Source: WRGA01 sp031553395 (lineage in GTDB: Bacteria; Bacteroidota; Bacteroidia; Bacteroidales; WRGA01). Taken from it: DNA of 64,000 nucleotides. The DNA is taken from assembly GCA_031553395.1 (NCBI GenBank), contig JAVBLR010000016.1, forward strand, positions 21,684 to 85,683, given 5' to 3'. Of the stretch, positions 63,388-64,000 are shown piece after piece. A program made the translations under genes and the position numbers. The first letter of the stretch is position 1. The number at the start of each line of letters is the position of its first letter. Under the pieces are notes generated by a model. The model worked only from the letters and a program-made list of their open reading frames with translations, was not told the DNA's origin and made no database searches.

Positions 63388-63413
63388 TATTGGTCAATAG
63401 TGGACAGAAAACC

Positions 63414-63429
63414 GTTACCGAAGCGTTAC
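63414..63429 (+). repeat. GTTAC pair, unit 1 (candidate integrase arm sites)
   Basis: GTTAC at 63414-63418 and 63425-63429, 11-bp period. The same spacing recurs at 63595/63606 and 63802/63813. Confidence 0.5.
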
Positions 63430-63486
63430 TATGGGCATAAACAGCCCCTTCTGCATCGGTTGGTGTGTATCAAAAATGCCAATTTT

Positions 63487-63509
63487 GGTTCACAGTTCGT
63501 CCAGACCGC
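63487..63509 (+). repeat. Degenerate tRNA-Asp 3' end, unit 2 (att-like)
   Basis: GGTTC..., CGTCCAGACCGC: 16 of 23 positions match the 3' end of tRNA-Asp, with the last 12 nearly intact. It is followed by a terminator (63533-63567) and a GTTAC pair (63595, 63606). Confidence 0.6.
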
Positions 63510-63532
63510 TAATAAAAAAGCGATTAACATCG

Positions 63533-63567
63533 AAAAAGTCTGTAATGTCATCATTTACAGACTTTTT
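63533..63567 (+). terminator. Terminator-like hairpin, unit 2
   Basis: AAAAAGTCTGTAA pairs with TTACAGACTTTTT, with a T run. It resembles the tRNA-Asp terminator (AAAAAGTCTATAA). Confidence 0.8.
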
Positions 63568-63653
63568 TCGTTTATGAAAGTGTAGTTGAAAATCGTTACT
63601 TAGCCGTTACTTACGTTAAAAACAAGAGGTTAAGTTGCTGATAATCATAGGAT

Positions 63654-63676
63654 GGTTCTCAATCCGTCCATACCGC
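63654..63676 (+). repeat. Degenerate tRNA-Asp 3' end, unit 3 (att-like)
   Basis: GGTTC..., CGTCCATACCGC: 16 of 23 positions match the tRNA-Asp 3' end. It is followed by a terminator (63709-63745) and GTTAC/ATTAC (63802, 63813). Confidence 0.6.
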
Positions 63677-63708
63677 CAAGTCGCTGCAAGCAAAGCGACA
63701 AACAACGC

Positions 63709-63745
63709 AAAAAAGCCTGTAAACTCAATGTTTACGGGCTTTTTT
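63709..63745 (+). terminator. Terminator-like hairpin, unit 3
   Basis: AAAAAAGCCTGTAAAC pairs with GTTTACGGGCTTTTTT (one G:U-type mismatch), with T run. Confidence 0.8.
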
Positions 63746-63801
63746 CTTTCTATCCTATTCCATCCCAAAGTCAGAAAAAAGCCAAAAACGGACAGTTCTC
63801 C

Positions 63802-63867
63802 GTTACCAATCCATTACCTATGGATAAGAAAACCGTTACCTTTTTCGGGTAACAGGTGGCAGGTAAC
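63802..63867. repeat. GTTAC cluster before the integrase start (candidate arm sites)
   Basis: GTTAC 63802-63806, ATTAC 63813-63817, GTTAC 63834-63838, and inverted GTAAC 63849-63853 and 63863-63867. The density and the 11-bp spacing suggest recombinase arm-binding sites. The remaining bases to 63969 hold TAATTTTG (63941-63948), a possible -7 element. Confidence 0.5.
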
Positions 63868-63969
63868 GAATGTCGCGATAAGGCGTTGATTTGTCGCATA
63901 TTGGCGTAGTGCAAATGCCTCATTTACGGGAACAAGAAAGTAATTTTGTAACCATTAAAATGAAGTATT

Positions 63970-64000
63970 ATGCGAAGTTCGTTTAAAATTCTTTTCTACA
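63970..64000 (+). CDS. Start of a probable tyrosine recombinase (truncated by window end)
   Basis: ATG at 63970 reads MRSSFKILFY before the window ends. Bacteroidetes site-specific tyrosine recombinases (integrases of conjugative or mobilizable elements) very often begin MRSTFK.LFY, so this is a probable integrase at the edge of an element inserted at tRNA-Asp. Ten residues cannot prove the family; the tRNA target, the att-like repeats and the GTTAC sites support it. Confidence 0.55.
   Translation, partial: MRSSFKILFY

Noticed and set aside
63400..63585. Small plus-strand ORFs around the tRNA-Asp units
   Set aside because: They run through terminators and tRNA-like repeats and show no coding character; treated as non-coding integration-site sequence.

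Overview
The window reads as a low-GC Bacteroidetes chromosome, most likely an anaerobic Bacteroidales member of the Dysgonomonas/Paludibacter kind (family placement is inference). The evidence is two SusC/SusD pairs, a hybrid two-component system (HTCS), type IX secretion (T9SS) sorting domains, lipoproteins with acidic residues after the lipidated Cys, and promoters of the Bacteroidetes TAnnTTTG type.

Layout. 1-972 is the 3' end of gyrB. 1279-26418, all on the minus strand, is an uptake/surface region: a fasciclin (FAS1) lipoprotein, SusC, SusD, three more FAS1 lipoproteins (two of them recent duplicates), a second SusC and SusD, then two paralogous T9SS-like secreted proteins flanking a doubly frameshifted lipoprotein gene. 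26791-45436 is a rhamnogalacturonan-I (pectin) polysaccharide utilization region: two GH2 enzymes, two PL11 rhamnogalacturonan lyases (one fused to beta-strand repeats and a T9SS tail), GH105, DUF2264 and two GH43 enzymes, interrupted by sufE. 45554-52884 holds nagB, a beta-solenoid T9SS protein and the HTCS. 53045-63012 is mostly housekeeping or accessory: a zinc-ribbon protein, a sugar oxidoreductase and aminotransferase, murF, an esterase, tRNA-Arg, an acyl-CoA synthetase with an XRE-cupin regulator, an Lrp regulator and an O-acetylhomoserine sulfhydrylase. 63242-64000 holds tRNA-Asp, two degenerate copies of its 3' end, repeated GTTAC motifs and the first codons of a probable tyrosine recombinase: the edge of an integrative element.

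How it works together. Three promoters (upstream of the large FAS1-SusCD operon, the T9SS paralogue at 7687 and the lipoprotein at 4686) share an almost identical 30-bp double-box operator placed 22-23 nt upstream of a TAnnTTTG -7 element, so they look like one regulon. The divergent GH2/GH43 promoters carry a different pair of operators with 21-bp spaced boxes. Both susC genes follow a conserved short leader (peptide ending RVPYxLSxKNKx) whose sequence can also pair with the susC start codon. The most system-like novelty is the FAS1-SusCD cassette with its co-regulated T9SS proteins. The natural working model is capture and uptake of a plant cell-wall glycan or glycoprotein at the cell surface, with the RG-I enzymes next to it.
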